Shown here one piece after another: positions 1-11,571 of a DNA stretch of 64,000 nt. Origin of the DNA: Bradyrhizobium sp. AUGA SZCCT0176 (lineage in GTDB: Bacteria > Pseudomonadota > Alphaproteobacteria > Rhizobiales > Xanthobacteraceae); contig NZ_JAFCMB010000002.1 in the NCBI RefSeq assembly GCF_018130145.1, positions 434,001 through 498,000 of the forward strand. Direction: 5' to 3'. Under the pieces are notes generated by a model. That model was not told where the DNA came from. It worked only from the letters and a program-made list of their open reading frames with translations, and ran no database searches. Each line of letters starts with the position of its first letter. Position 1 is the stretch's first letter. The position numbers and the translations under genes are program-made.

Positions 1-64
1 CCAGCGCCGGAGCCATCGCGGCGACCGCGCCGCCTTGCAGGAGATGTCGTCGGGTGATCGCCAA
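1..64 (-). CDS. Possible Tat-exported protein, 5' end only
   Basis: Only about 21 codons lie in the window and the gene runs off the left edge. Read on the minus strand from a TTG at 62-64, it gives L-A-I-T-R-R-H-L-L-Q-G-G followed by an alanine-rich stretch. That is the usual look of a twin-arginine signal peptide. An AGGA stands about 9 bases upstream and an in-frame TAG closes the frame above it. In related genomes a Tat-secreted solute-binding protein would fit here, but the mature protein is not visible, so no function is assigned. Confidence 0.45.
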   Translation of the reverse strand, partial: MAITRRHLLQGGAVAAMAPAL

Positions 65-218
65 AGGCAGAATTCCTGTTGCTGAGAAGCGCTACTGAGG
101 ACCCAATATAAGGCAAGGGTTCGGCAAATTACGTTGCTTTTTCCTCATGATATCAACCGTGGAACAACGCCGGTGCGGCGAAACGTCCCGATAACAACAA
201 CGCGATCATCATACGCAA

Positions 219-241
219 ACGGCCAGGCAATGCCTGGCCGT
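219..241 (-). terminator. Palindrome downstream of cycM, probable terminator
   Basis: An 11-bp perfect inverted repeat (arms 219-229 and 231-241, one base between them) sits 35 bases past the cycM stop. It has only a weak T-rich tail on the minus strand, so it may act as a transcript-end hairpin rather than a classical intrinsic terminator. Confidence 0.45.
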
Positions 242-276
242 CGTGCCGCAGAAGTCCGTGCAGGACTGTCGAAACG

Positions 277-825
277 TTATTTCGCCGCCGTCGGCAGCGG
301 GACCGGCTTGTCCGCCAGCGTGGCCAGATAAGCAATCACGTCGGCGCGCTCGCTGTCCTTGGTGATACCGGCAAAGCCCATCGCGGTGCCGGGAATAAAG
401 CCCTTCGGATTGGCGAGGAACTTGTTGAGGTCGTCAAAGGTCCAGGTGCCACCCTTGCCCTTCATCGCGGCCGAGAAGTTGAAGCCGGCTTTGCCCTCGC
501 CCTTCTTCTCGTTGATGACGCCGAACAGGTTCGGACCGACACGGTTGGGGCCACCCTTTTCGAAGGTGTGGCAGGCCGCGCACTTCTTGGCGGCGCCGAG
601 GCCCTTTTCAACCGAAGCGGTCTGCAGCAATTTCTCGATCGGCTCGGACGGCGCCGCCGCTTCCTTGGCTCCGCCGGACGCGGCTTCCTTCACGGCAATC
701 TCGAAGCCCGGCTTTTCCGGCAGATGGGGCGCGAAAATCGCGTTGGCGGCAAAGCTCGTCACCAGGACGAGAATGCAGGTGGCGAGAATGGCGCCGATGA
801 TCTTGTTGAGTTCGAAGGAGTCCAT
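277..825 (-). CDS. cycM: Membrane-anchored cytochrome c (CycM type)
   Basis: This 182-residue class I c-type cytochrome is tethered by an uncleaved N-terminal membrane helix (about residues 9-31). The haem-binding motif is C-A-A-C-H at residues 82-86 and the likely axial methionine is M149 in the P-G-T-A-M-G-F segment. The start M-D-S-F-E-L-N-K and the length match Bradyrhizobium CycM. From family knowledge, CycM carries electrons from the bc1 complex to the aa3 oxidase on the periplasmic side. It is transcribed away from kdsB, with a 195-base shared upstream region in which I see no FixK box. A palindrome follows the stop. Confidence 0.92.
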   Translation of the reverse strand: MDSFELNKIIGAILATCILVLVTSFAANAIFAPHLPEKPGFEIAVKEAASGGAKEAAAPSEPIEKLLQTASVEKGLGAAKKCAACHTFEKGGPNRVGPNLFGVINEKKGEGKAGFNFSAAMKGKGGTWTFDDLNKFLANPKGFIPGTAMGFAGITKDSERADVIAYLATLADKPVPLPTAAK

Positions 826-1020
826 AGTGGCTCAGGCTCCAGGCCTTAAAGGATCGACTTAAAGGCCGGCAAAACGGCCGCGGTTTAGCCTCAGGAATCA
901 GGCTTTCGCGCCGCACCCTCAGCAGGGTTGAGATATCGGTTTGCCCGGGCTCTGGCAACCCGTATAAACGCCCCGACTTTCCGCCAATCCCCATTATTTC
1001 CGGCCTGTTTTCGCTAGCCC

Positions 1021-1776
1021 GTGACCTCGCGCCCGATGACCGAAACCCGCAACCTGGTGCTGATTCCCGCCCGCATGGCCGCCACAAGGCTGCCCGGCAA
1101 GCCGCTATTGGATATCGGCGGGGTGCCGATGATCGTCCATGTGCTGCGGCGGGCGGAAGCCGCCAACATCGGCCGGGTCGCGGTCGCCACCGACACGGCG
1201 GAAATCGCCGCCGCCGTGACGTCCCATGGCGGCCTGGCCGTCATGACCCGCCCCGAACACCCTTCGGGATCGGACCGGATTTACGAGGCACTGAGAACCC
1301 TCGATCCCGAGGGCAAGGTCGAGATCGTGGTCAATCTGCAGGGCGATTTTCCAACCATTTCGACCGACAACATCCGCGACGTGCTGCCGCCGCTTGCCGA
1401 CCCCGCGGTCGATATCGCAACGCTGGCGGCCGAGATTCACACCGAGGAAGAAGCCAACAATCCGAATGTGGTGAAGGCGGTCGGCTCGCCGATCGCCCCG
1501 CGAAGGTTGCGCGCGCTTTATTTTACACGGGCAACGGCGCCCACCGGCGTCGGGCCGCGCTACCATCATATCGGCCTCTACGCCTACCGCCGCGCTGCGC
1601 TGGAGCGTTTTGTGGCGCTGCCGCCCTCGCCGCTCGAACAGCAGGAGAAACTCGAGCAGCTCCGGGCGCTGGAAGCCGGCATGCGGATCGACGTCATGAT
1701 CGTGGACACGGTCCCGCGGGGCGTCGATACCCCGGCCGACCTCGAAACCGCCCGCCAGATACTGGCCAAAACCTGA
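1021..1776 (+). CDS. kdsB: 3-deoxy-manno-octulosonate cytidylyltransferase
   Basis: CMP-KDO synthetase activates KDO with CTP in the cytoplasm for attachment to lipid A. The N-terminus has the nucleotide-binding signature [16 protein letters not shown], followed by the A-T-D and S-G-S-D-R segments typical of KdsB. The GTG at 1021 gives 251 residues. An ATG at 1036 gives 246, closer to most family members, and neither has a convincing ribosome site. pheA follows 31 bases downstream on the same strand, a kdsB-pheA order common in this group, so the two are probably co-transcribed. Confidence 0.95.
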   Translation: MTSRPMTETRNLVLIPARMAATRLPGKPLLDIGGVPMIVHVLRRAEAANIGRVAVATDTAEIAAAVTSHGGLAVMTRPEHPSGSDRIYEALRTLDPEGKVEIVVNLQGDFPTISTDNIRDVLPPLADPAVDIATLAAEIHTEEEANNPNVVKAVGSPIAPRRLRALYFTRATAPTGVGPRYHHIGLYAYRRAALERFVALPPSPLEQQEKLEQLRALEAGMRIDVMIVDTVPRGVDTPADLETARQILAKT

Positions 1777-1807
1777 ACGGCTGATACAAGGCCCCCAGAA
1801 AGACGAC

Positions 1808-2668
1808 ATGACAAGCAAGCTGAAAATCGCGTTCCAGGGCGAACCAGGGGCCAACTCCCATATCGCCATTGTCGAGGCCTATCCGGACGCCGAGCCGTTG
1901 CCGTGCCCCACCTTCGAGGACGCGCTGGCCGCGATCGCCTCGGGGGATGCGGATCTGGGGATGATCCCGATCGAGAATTCGGTCGCCGGCCGCGTCGCTG
2001 ACGTCCATCATCTCTTGCCGCAGTCCGGACTGGTCATCGTCGGCGAATGGTTCTTGCCGATCCATCACCAAATGATGGCGCCGCGCGGCGCCAAGCTCGC
2101 GGATATCAAGACCGTCGAGAGCCACGTCCACGCACTCGGCCAGTGCCGGCGCATCATCCGCAAGCTCGGCATCAAGCCGATCGTCTCGGGCGACACCGCA
2201 GGCTCAGCCCGCATCGTCGCCGAACGCGGCGACAAGAGCTGCGCGTCGATCGCGTCCCGGCTCGCCGCCGAGATCTACGGCCTCGATATCCTCGCCGAGG
2301 ACGTCGAGGACGAAACCCATAACACCACGCGCTTCGTGGTGCTGGCACGCGAGGCCAAATGGGCTGAAGCGGGATCGGGGCCGCTGGTCACCACTTTTGT
2401 TTTCCGGGTGCGCAATTTGCCCGCCGCGCTCTACAAGGCGCTCGGCGGCTTTGCCACCAACGGCGTCAACATGACCAAGCTGGAAAGCTACATGGTCGAC
2501 GGCGAATTCTCCGCCACGCAATTCTACGCTGATGTCGACGGCCATCCCGAGGACAAGGGCCTCGCATTCGCGCTGGAGGAGCTGAAATTCTTCTCGCGCG
2601 AATTCCGCATCGTCGGCGTCTACCCGGCGCAACCGTTCCGCCTGACGTTTAGTGAGGCGGCGGATTGA
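1808..2668 (+). CDS. pheA: Prephenate dehydratase
   Basis: This 286-residue monofunctional enzyme converts prephenate to phenylpyruvate in phenylalanine synthesis. Residues 1-185 or so form the periplasmic-binding-like catalytic domain. They include the G-E-P-G-A-N-S-H start, the I-P-I-E-N-S segment and the N-T-T-R-F motif, whose Thr-Arg-Phe is catalytic in the family. The C-terminal part is an ACT domain with an E-S-Y-M-V-D-G segment where related enzymes bind phenylalanine for feedback inhibition. There is no chorismate mutase domain. A family A palindromic repeat begins 12 bases after the stop. Confidence 0.95.
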   Translation: MTSKLKIAFQGEPGANSHIAIVEAYPDAEPLPCPTFEDALAAIASGDADLGMIPIENSVAGRVADVHHLLPQSGLVIVGEWFLPIHHQMMAPRGAKLADIKTVESHVHALGQCRRIIRKLGIKPIVSGDTAGSARIVAERGDKSCASIASRLAAEIYGLDILAEDVEDETHNTTRFVVLAREAKWAEAGSGPLVTTFVFRVRNLPAALYKALGGFATNGVNMTKLESYMVDGEFSATQFYADVDGHPEDKGLAFALEELKFFSREFRIVGVYPAQPFRLTFSEAAD

Positions 2669-2680
2669 GGTTCTCACCAT

Positions 2681-2803
2681 GTCGTCCCGGCCTTGAGCCG
2701 GGACCCATAACCACAGGGTGTGGTTGTTTGAAGTAGATGTCTACCCGCGGTTCTTCGACACGACCGCTGCGGCGTATGGGTCCCGGCTCAAGGCCGGGAC
2801 GAC
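2681..2803. repeat. Intergenic palindromic repeat, family A (copy 1)
   Basis: The ends GTCGTCCCGGC and its complement flank a variable centre, with a second inverted pair GGGACCCATA/TATGGGTCCC inside. Five more copies occur in this window (9842, 15543, 19272, 45653 and 59377). It fills the gap between the convergent pheA and monooxygenase genes. Confidence 0.85.
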
Positions 2804-2808
2804 AGGCG

Positions 2809-3828
2809 TTACGCCGCCTCTTTGCTGCTGAGCCCGAACGCATCCGCGAGCAGGCTATACGATTTCTTGCGCGCGCCGTGGTCGTAGACCGCGGTGATGA
2901 TCATCAGTTCGTCCGGCTGGCTTGCCGTGATCATCGGCTGCAGCTTGGCCATCAGCGTCGCCGGGCTGCCGACGAACAGCCGCGAGCGGTTGCGCGTGAT
3001 CGAGGCCCGCTCCGCGTCCGAATAGGGATAGGCGAGCGCCTCCTCGACGCTCGGCAGTGGCAGATACTGGCCGCGGTCGCGGCGCAGGCGATTGAGATCC
3101 ATCGAGGAGGCGAGCTTTTCGGCCTCCGCGTCGGTTTCGGCGGCAACGGCTGCGATCGCCAGAATGCCGTGCGGCGCCGGGCGCCAGCCCGATGGCTTGA
3201 AGCGCGCGCGGTAATGCGTCATCGCCTCGATCGCGTCATAGGAAGCGAAGTGATGTGCGAACGCGAAGCCCATGCCGACCTGGGCGGCGAGTTCCGAACT
3301 GTAATCGCTGGAGCCAAGCAGCCAGATCGGCGGCAGCGGCGAGTCGTCCGGCATCGCCACCACGTTGTTGTAGGGATGGCCGGCCGGGAAATCGCGGGTC
3401 TCCCACAGGATCAGCTCCTGCAGCCGTTCGAGGAAATCGTCGCCCTCGCGTTTATCGAGCCGGCTGCGCAGCGCATACGCCGTCGCGCCGTCGGTGCCCG
3501 GCGCGCGGCCAAGGCCGAGATCGATGCGGCCGGGGAACAGCGCCTCCAGCATCTTGAAGCGTTCGGCGACCACCAGCGGGGCGTGATTGGGCAGCATCAC
3601 GCCGCCGGAGCCGACGCGGATGTTTTTCGTCACCGCCGCGATCTGTCCGATCATCAGATCGGGCGCGGGGCTCGCGACCGAGGCGAGGTTGTGATGCTCG
3701 GCGAGCCAGTACCTGACATAGCCGAGCCCGTCGACATGGCGTGCCAGATCGATGCTGTTGCGCAAGGCCGCTGCGGGTTTGGTGCCTGTGGTGACAACGG
3801 AGAGGTCGAGGACTGAAAGCGGGATCAT
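2809..3828 (-). CDS. LLM-class flavin-dependent oxidoreductase
   Basis: This is a 339-residue bacterial luciferase-like monooxygenase of the YhbW/MsnO8 type. The N-terminal strand P-L-S-V-L-D-L, the R-Y-W-L-A-E-H-H-N segment, the G-S-G-G-V-M-L-P-N-H segment and the G-R-I-D-L-G-L-G-R-A-P-G motif are hallmarks of the family. Members use FMNH2 and oxygen. The substrate cannot be read from the sequence, and no catabolic genes lie beside it. It is transcribed convergently toward pheA and divergently from metF, with a 342-base upstream region. Confidence 0.88.
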   Translation of the reverse strand: MIPLSVLDLSVVTTGTKPAAALRNSIDLARHVDGLGYVRYWLAEHHNLASVASPAPDLMIGQIAAVTKNIRVGSGGVMLPNHAPLVVAERFKMLEALFPGRIDLGLGRAPGTDGATAYALRSRLDKREGDDFLERLQELILWETRDFPAGHPYNNVVAMPDDSPLPPIWLLGSSDYSSELAAQVGMGFAFAHHFASYDAIEAMTHYRARFKPSGWRPAPHGILAIAAVAAETDAEAEKLASSMDLNRLRRDRGQYLPLPSVEEALAYPYSDAERASITRNRSRLFVGSPATLMAKLQPMITASQPDELMIITAVYDHGARKKSYSLLADAFGLSSKEAA

Positions 3829-4170
3829 GGCGCTAAGCTAGTGCGGCAGGTGGAAGCGACAAAGGCCCGGCGCGCGCAGATCAGGCCCGCGCTTCCGGGG
3901 ACGGAGATCAGGACTCGACGGTTGTTTGGTGGGACACGATACAATACATCGGATCGCTATCCATCCTGCCCACAAACTGGTTCAGCGACGGGCAGGAGCT
4001 CCACGGGCGCATGCCATTGTATTATCTACTATTTTTTACAACATCTCTGAGAATCCTGCTGCCCATCACCCTGTTGTAACGACCTTAAATTTCGATATTA
4101 ATGTAATAATTGGGCAAATTCCCATCTCTGATGGGCTATTGGGACGGCCTCGTTTGGCCTATTTTAGCTG
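3829..4170. other. Divergent upstream region of the LLM gene and metF, AT-richer
   Basis: This 342-base region has no supported gene. Its right half, about 4015-4140, is clearly AT-richer than the surroundings and is the likely promoter region for metF. It contains the hairpin at 4121-4135. I could not match a SAM-II, SAM/SAH or cobalamin riboswitch here. Confidence 0.5.
4121..4135 (+). promoter_or_regulatory. Hairpin in the metF leader region
   Basis: CCCATC-TCT-GATGGG is a perfect 6-bp palindrome in an AT-rich stretch, 35 bases before the first possible metF start. It could be an operator or a leader hairpin. No T-run follows, so it is not an intrinsic terminator. Confidence 0.3.
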
Positions 4171-5133
4171 ATGGCCGCTAGGCCTGATGCCCGTCCGCCT
4201 GTGGAGCCTGTGAGTGCCATGACCGAAGTTACGTCCGCCGCGTCCAACAGTCACCGCGCGCTGCAATCGCCAAAAATCTCCTTTGAGTTCTTCCCGCCGA
4301 AAACCGAGGAGATGGAGCGCTCGCTCTGGGAAACCATCAACCGGCTGGCGCCGCTTGCCCCCAATTTCGTCTCGGTGACCTATGGCGCCGGCGGGTCGAC
4401 GCGCGAGCGCACCCACGCGACCATCGCCCGCATCCTGAAAGAGACCAATTTGACGCCGGCCGCGCATCTGACCTGCGTCGGCGCGCCGAAGGGCGAGATC
4501 GACGACGTGGTCGCGCGCTATCACGAGATCGGCGTTCGCCACATCGTGGCGCTGCGCGGCGACCCCACGACCGGCATCGGCACCGCCTACAACGCGCATC
4601 CCGACGGCTATCAAAGCTCGCCCGACCTGATCGCCGGCATCAAGAAGCGCTACCCCGATTTTGAAATCTCGGTCTCGGCCTATCCGGAGAAGCATCCGGA
4701 GAGCCCTGATCTCGACGCCGACATCGATACGCTTCAGGCCAAGGTCGATGCCGGTGCGGCGCGCGCCATCACCCAGGTGTTCTTCGATAACGACCTTTAT
4801 CTGCGTTACCTCGATCGCGTCCGCGCCCGCGGCATCAACATCCCCGTAGTGCCCGGCATCATGCCGATGCACAATTTCAAGCAGGCGCGCAACTTCGTGA
4901 CCCGCGCCGGCACCACCGTGCCGTCCTGGCTGGCGGACAAATTCGAAGGGCTCGACGACGACGCCGAGACGCGAAAGCTCGTCGCGGCCACCGTTGCCGC
5001 CGGGCAGGTGCAGAAGCTGGCAAAACAGGGCGTCGACACCTTTCACTTCTACACCATGAACCGCGCGGACCTTGTGTTCGCGATCAGCCATTTGCTGGGC
5101 ATCCGTCCCCATGGCGCACAGAAAGCTGCCTGA
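4171..5133 (+). CDS. metF: Methylenetetrahydrofolate reductase
   Basis: MetF reduces 5,10-methylene-THF to 5-methyl-THF with FAD, supplying the methyl donor for MetH. The F-E-F-F-P-P-K segment, the V-T-Y-G-A-G-G-S-T segment and the R-G-D-P motif identify the TIM-barrel family. The start is uncertain: ATG at 4171 gives 320 residues, while ATG at 4219 (M-T-E-V-T-S) gives 304 and is closer to most MetF proteins. Neither has a strong ribosome site. The stop is 4 bases before the metH start, so the two form an operon of consecutive pathway steps. Confidence 0.95.
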   Translation: MAARPDARPPVEPVSAMTEVTSAASNSHRALQSPKISFEFFPPKTEEMERSLWETINRLAPLAPNFVSVTYGAGGSTRERTHATIARILKETNLTPAAHLTCVGAPKGEIDDVVARYHEIGVRHIVALRGDPTTGIGTAYNAHPDGYQSSPDLIAGIKKRYPDFEISVSAYPEKHPESPDLDADIDTLQAKVDAGAARAITQVFFDNDLYLRYLDRVRARGINIPVVPGIMPMHNFKQARNFVTRAGTTVPSWLADKFEGLDDDAETRKLVAATVAAGQVQKLAKQGVDTFHFYTMNRADLVFAISHLLGIRPHGAQKAA

Positions 5134-5137
5134 TCCG

Positions 5138-8992
<3,855 letters not shown>

Positions 8993-9002
8993 CGGTTTAT
9001 TC

Positions 9003-9025
9003 ACCCTCCCCTGGAGGGGGAGGGT
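9003..9025. repeat. C-rich/G-rich hairpin repeat, family E (copy 1)
   Basis: ACCCTCCCCT-GGAGGGGGAGGGT folds into a GC-rich hairpin 10 bases after the metH stop. The same hairpin followed by GTAAGAAAG recurs at 10479. It may end metH transcripts, but there is no T-run. Confidence 0.6.
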
Positions 9026-9047
9026 AAGAAAGCTCCTCACCATCGTC

Positions 9048-9132
9048 GTCATCACCGGGCTTGACCCGGTGATCCATCTTCAGGAGACTCTTGCGAAGGT
9101 TGATGGATGCCCGGATCAAGTCCGGGCATGAC
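9048..9132. repeat. Intergenic palindromic repeat, family B (copy 1)
   Basis: Ends GTCAT...CCGGGC and GCCCGG...ATGAC enclose inverted inner blocks around GATCCATC and GATGGATG. Related copies lie at 12226, 12807, 16510 and 40161. It sits between metH and the isomerase-like gene. Confidence 0.8.
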
Positions 9133-9150
9133 AGAGTGTGCCGAGGCCCC

Positions 9151-9813
9151 ATGAAATTCTTCTCCTTCTGGCGATCGCTGGCGAGCTTTCGCGTTCGCAT
9201 CGCGCTCAATCTGAAGAACCTCCCCGCCGAAGTCGTGTTCGTCGATCTCGACGCCAACGCGCAGCGCGGCGAAGAATATCGCCGCGTCAATCCGCAGATG
9301 GCGCTGCCGTCGCTGGTGCTGGATGACGGCACCGTGCTGTTCCAGTCGCTCGCGATCCTCGAATATCTCGAGGAGACGCACCCCGCCCCGCCACTGCTGC
9401 CATCCGATCCGCGCGGCCGCGCCCGGGTGCGCGGGCTCGCGCAAATGGTCGCCTGCGAAGGCCATCCGCTGCTGACGCCGCGGGTGCGCCGCTATCTCGA
9501 TCACGAACTGAACTTGCGCGACACCCAGCAGGCCGCATGGCGGCGGCACTGGACGGTCGAGACGCTGGCGGCGTTGGAAGGCCATCTCGCCGGCCACAAG
9601 GAGACCGGTCGCTTTTGTCATGGCGATGCGGCTGGCATGGCCGACATCTGCCTGGTCACCCACGTCACCGCCGCGGTCAATCAGCAGATCGACCTTGCGC
9701 CCTATCCGGCCGCGAAGCGCATCTTCGAGACCGCGATGGCACTGCCGGAATTTGCAAGCGCGCATCCATCGATGCAGCCCGATACGCCGGAGGCGATGCG
9801 GAAGAAGGGGTAG
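9151..9813 (+). CDS. maiA: Zeta-class GST, maleylacetoacetate isomerase-like
   Basis: This 220-residue protein has an N-terminal thioredoxin-like GST domain and a C-terminal helical domain. The segment S-L-A-S-F-R-V-R-I-A-L-N-L-K matches the zeta-class active-site region, where the family usually has S-S-x-S-x-R-V-R-I-A-L. The N-P-Q-M-A-L-P-S-L and Q-S-L-A-I-L-E-Y-L segments bind glutathione in the family. The expected role is cis-trans isomerisation of maleylacetoacetate in tyrosine breakdown. No hmgA or fahA lies nearby, so the exact substrate is inferred. ATG 9151 is used because upstream in-frame codons fall in the family B repeat. Confidence 0.75.
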   Translation: MKFFSFWRSLASFRVRIALNLKNLPAEVVFVDLDANAQRGEEYRRVNPQMALPSLVLDDGTVLFQSLAILEYLEETHPAPPLLPSDPRGRARVRGLAQMVACEGHPLLTPRVRRYLDHELNLRDTQQAAWRRHWTVETLAALEGHLAGHKETGRFCHGDAAGMADICLVTHVTAAVNQQIDLAPYPAAKRIFETAMALPEFASAHPSMQPDTPEAMRKKG

Positions 9814-9841
9814 CGGGCACACTGTCTCATCACCACCACTC

Positions 9842-9963
9842 GTCGTCCCGGCGAACGCCGGGACCCATACGCCGCAGCGGCTGTTGTTTGCAGAAGGTCT
9901 CTAACGCCAGCGCTCTAATCGATGGGCCGCGGCGTATGGGTCCCGGCTCAAGGCCGGGACGAC
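9842..9963. repeat. Intergenic palindromic repeat, family A (copy 2)
   Basis: The element has GTCGTCCCGGC...GCCGGGACGAC ends. Its centre reads AGAAGGTCTCTAACGCCAGC, a segment it shares with copy 5 (45653) and not with the other four. It directly abuts the 0.5 kb family H repeat, forming a composite. Confidence 0.85.
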
Positions 9964-10467
9964 AGCATTGTTGTTGCTGCACTGAACACACCTTCGCGAT
10001 CTCGCGGCCTGCGACGCCCGAGCTTTGCCAGAAACTTCCTTACCCTCCAATGAGAGGGCGCAGGGAAGACCGGGTGCGCGCTGCACCCGCGGTCTCGTGT
10101 GCGGTTAGCACAGAAAAGTGTGCACACGAGCATACAGGGCAGCGGTGAACACCCGGCCTTCCCTGCGCAATGGCTTTACGGCTTATGCCGTGATCTCCCC
10201 GGAGACGAGTTCTAGGTTGACTCCGTCGCTATCGTTTCCGCTCACGCTTCTCCGACAGCTTGACGCCGGCAACGGGCGCCAGGACCACACGGTTTTGCCG
10301 TACGCCTAATCCACGCCGTCGTCAGACGTGAACAAGCGTCCACCGCATCCCGCCGCGCGTTCGTGACGTGCGCACGCCCCTCTTGTCGGGCGGGACGCGA
10401 CGATTCAAACCGCTGATTTGCCCGACGAGGGAAGCGGAATTTTGCCCGTCGGGTTAATTTGTCGCAG
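9964..10467. repeat. Long structured non-coding repeat, family H (copy 1)
   Basis: This ~500-base segment is nearly identical to 45774-46286, especially from about 10058 on. It has no convincing gene: frames are open only because of base composition. On the plus strand it can fold with an 11-bp closing stem (10058-10068 with 10158-10168), two inner stems (10071-10077/10083-10089 and 10094-10102/10122-10130), hairpins at 10179-10190 and 10194-10205, and a 3' stem at 10421-10427/10447-10453. Small hypothetical proteins annotated from this kind of sequence in related genomes are, in my judgement, spurious. Function unknown. Confidence 0.8.
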
Positions 10468-10478
10468 CGCGATCACTT

Positions 10479-10517
10479 ACCCTCCCCTGGAGGGGGAGGA
10501 CCCCTCCAGGGGAGGGT
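10479..10517. repeat. Perfect 17-bp inverted repeat, family E (copy 2)
   Basis: Arms 10479-10495 and 10501-10517 are exact complements with a 5-base loop. It shares the ACCCTCCCCTGG core and the GTAAGAAAG flank with the hairpin after metH. It lies between the family H repeat and the repeat-protein gene. Confidence 0.75.
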
Positions 10518-10683
10518 AAGAAAGAAGCTCATCCCTTCTGCAAGATCTCCGGGAACGGTGGTAAGACCTCGCAGTACGGATCGAACTTCCGTCATTTTTG
10601 ACCGCCATGATAGGATCGGTAGTTTATACGAAGCGTGCCCTCGGAGGCCCGCGATCATTGATTTCAGATCGGCGGTTTTCGGT

Positions 10684-11547
10684 ATGCGAATAAAAAACGC
10701 CGCGGCACTGTTTGCCATCGGATTTTTGTCCGTCAGTTTTTGGCTGCCAGACAGCGCGAGATGCCAAACCTCGCTTGCTCCACCGCTTTCGCTTGCCCGG
10801 CCGGCACCATCGCCGGACGAGGCTGTGCCGCCGCCTCCGGCTGTCATCCTGGCTTCGCCGCCAGCGGCAGCCGAGGACGCGCCTCTACCGAGGGCAACCG
10901 CCAAGCGAGCGCCGCCGCCGGTCGCCAGGGACGTGTTCCCGCCAACGGCAACCGAGGACGCTCCTCCACCAAAGCCAACCGCCAAGCGCACGCCACCGCC
11001 GGTGGCCAGGGACGTGTTCCCGCCAGCGGCAACCGAGGACGCTCCTCCACCAAAGCCAACGGCCAAGCGCGCGCCGCCGCCGGTGGCCAGGGACGCGTCA
11101 CCGCCAGCGGCAGCCGAGGACGCTCCTCCACCGAGGGCGACCGCCAAACGCGCGGCGTCGCCGGTCGCCAGCGACGCGTTCCCGCCAGCGGCAACCGACG
11201 AAGCTCCTCCACCAAAGCCAACGGCCAAGCGCGCGCCGCCGCCGGTGGCCAGGGACGCGTCACCGCCAGCGGCAACCGAGGACGCTCCTCCACCGAGGGC
11301 GACCGCCAAGCGCACGGCGCCGCCGGTCGCGAGGGACACACCTCTGTCGAAACCGGCCGCCGATCACGATGGCTTCACCACCAGCATCGAAGACGAACCG
11401 GCTCCAACGTTACCCGTCAGCCCACGCGCAGCCAAACGGTCGAAGCCCATGAAAGAGCCCGATAGCATCGCGGGTCAACCGTGGGCCGATTCCGCGGAAG
11501 ATGTGCAACTCAGGCGCAAACTGACGATCTGCCGCGACTGCAAATAA
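10684..11547 (+). CDS. Secreted Pro/Ala-rich protein with 27-residue tandem repeats
   Basis: From ATG 10684 the protein has 287 residues. It starts with a signal-peptide-like stretch (M-R-I-K-N then a hydrophobic run, about residues 1-30). Six 27-residue repeats follow (10861-11346), built on E-D-A-P-P-P-K-P-T-A-K-R-A-P-P-P-V-A-R-D, which look unfolded and basic. The C-terminal 65 residues are unrelated to the repeat and end C-R-D-C-K. All six frames are open across the repeats because of their base composition, but only this frame carries a signal peptide and a sensible ending. I recognise no domain. A cell-envelope or cell-surface spacer role is only a guess. Confidence 0.6.
   Translation: MRIKNAAALFAIGFLSVSFWLPDSARCQTSLAPPLSLARPAPSPDEAVPPPPAVILASPPAAAEDAPLPRATAKRAPPPVARDVFPPTATEDAPPPKPTAKRTPPPVARDVFPPAATEDAPPPKPTAKRAPPPVARDASPPAAAEDAPPPRATAKRAASPVASDAFPPAATDEAPPPKPTAKRAPPPVARDASPPAATEDAPPPRATAKRTAPPVARDTPLSKPAADHDGFTTSIEDEPAPTLPVSPRAAKRSKPMKEPDSIAGQPWADSAEDVQLRRKLTICRDCK
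10861..11346 (+). repeat. Six direct repeats of exactly 81 bp
   Basis: The anchor CCGAGGAC (CCGACGAA in unit 5) recurs at 10871, 10952, 11033, 11114, 11195 and 11276, each exactly 81 bases apart. The units fall into two interleaved types (K-P-T-A-K-R and R-A-T-A-K-R), which suggests duplication of two-unit blocks and unequal exchange. Confidence 0.9.
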
Positions 11548-11571
11548 TGGCGCCCGGATGGGCAGCGAGCT

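Noticed and set aside
3829..4170. SAM-II or cobalamin riboswitch upstream of metF-metH
   Set aside because: I could not find the conserved cores of either class by reading. An Rfam search would settle it.
10118..10309. Small reading frames inside the family H repeat
   Set aside because: They are near-identical in both copies, but so are non-coding parts. They have no ribosome site, and the differences between copies do not favour synonymous positions.
9842..10517. CRISPR array in the repeat-rich region
   Set aside because: The repeats are not regularly spaced short direct repeats with unique spacers, and no cas genes are present.
10473..11341. Alternative long frames across the 81-bp repeats on both strands
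   Set aside because: 81 is a multiple of three, so any frame lacking a stop in one unit stays open in all. Only the plus frame from 10684 has a signal peptide and unique C-terminal domain.
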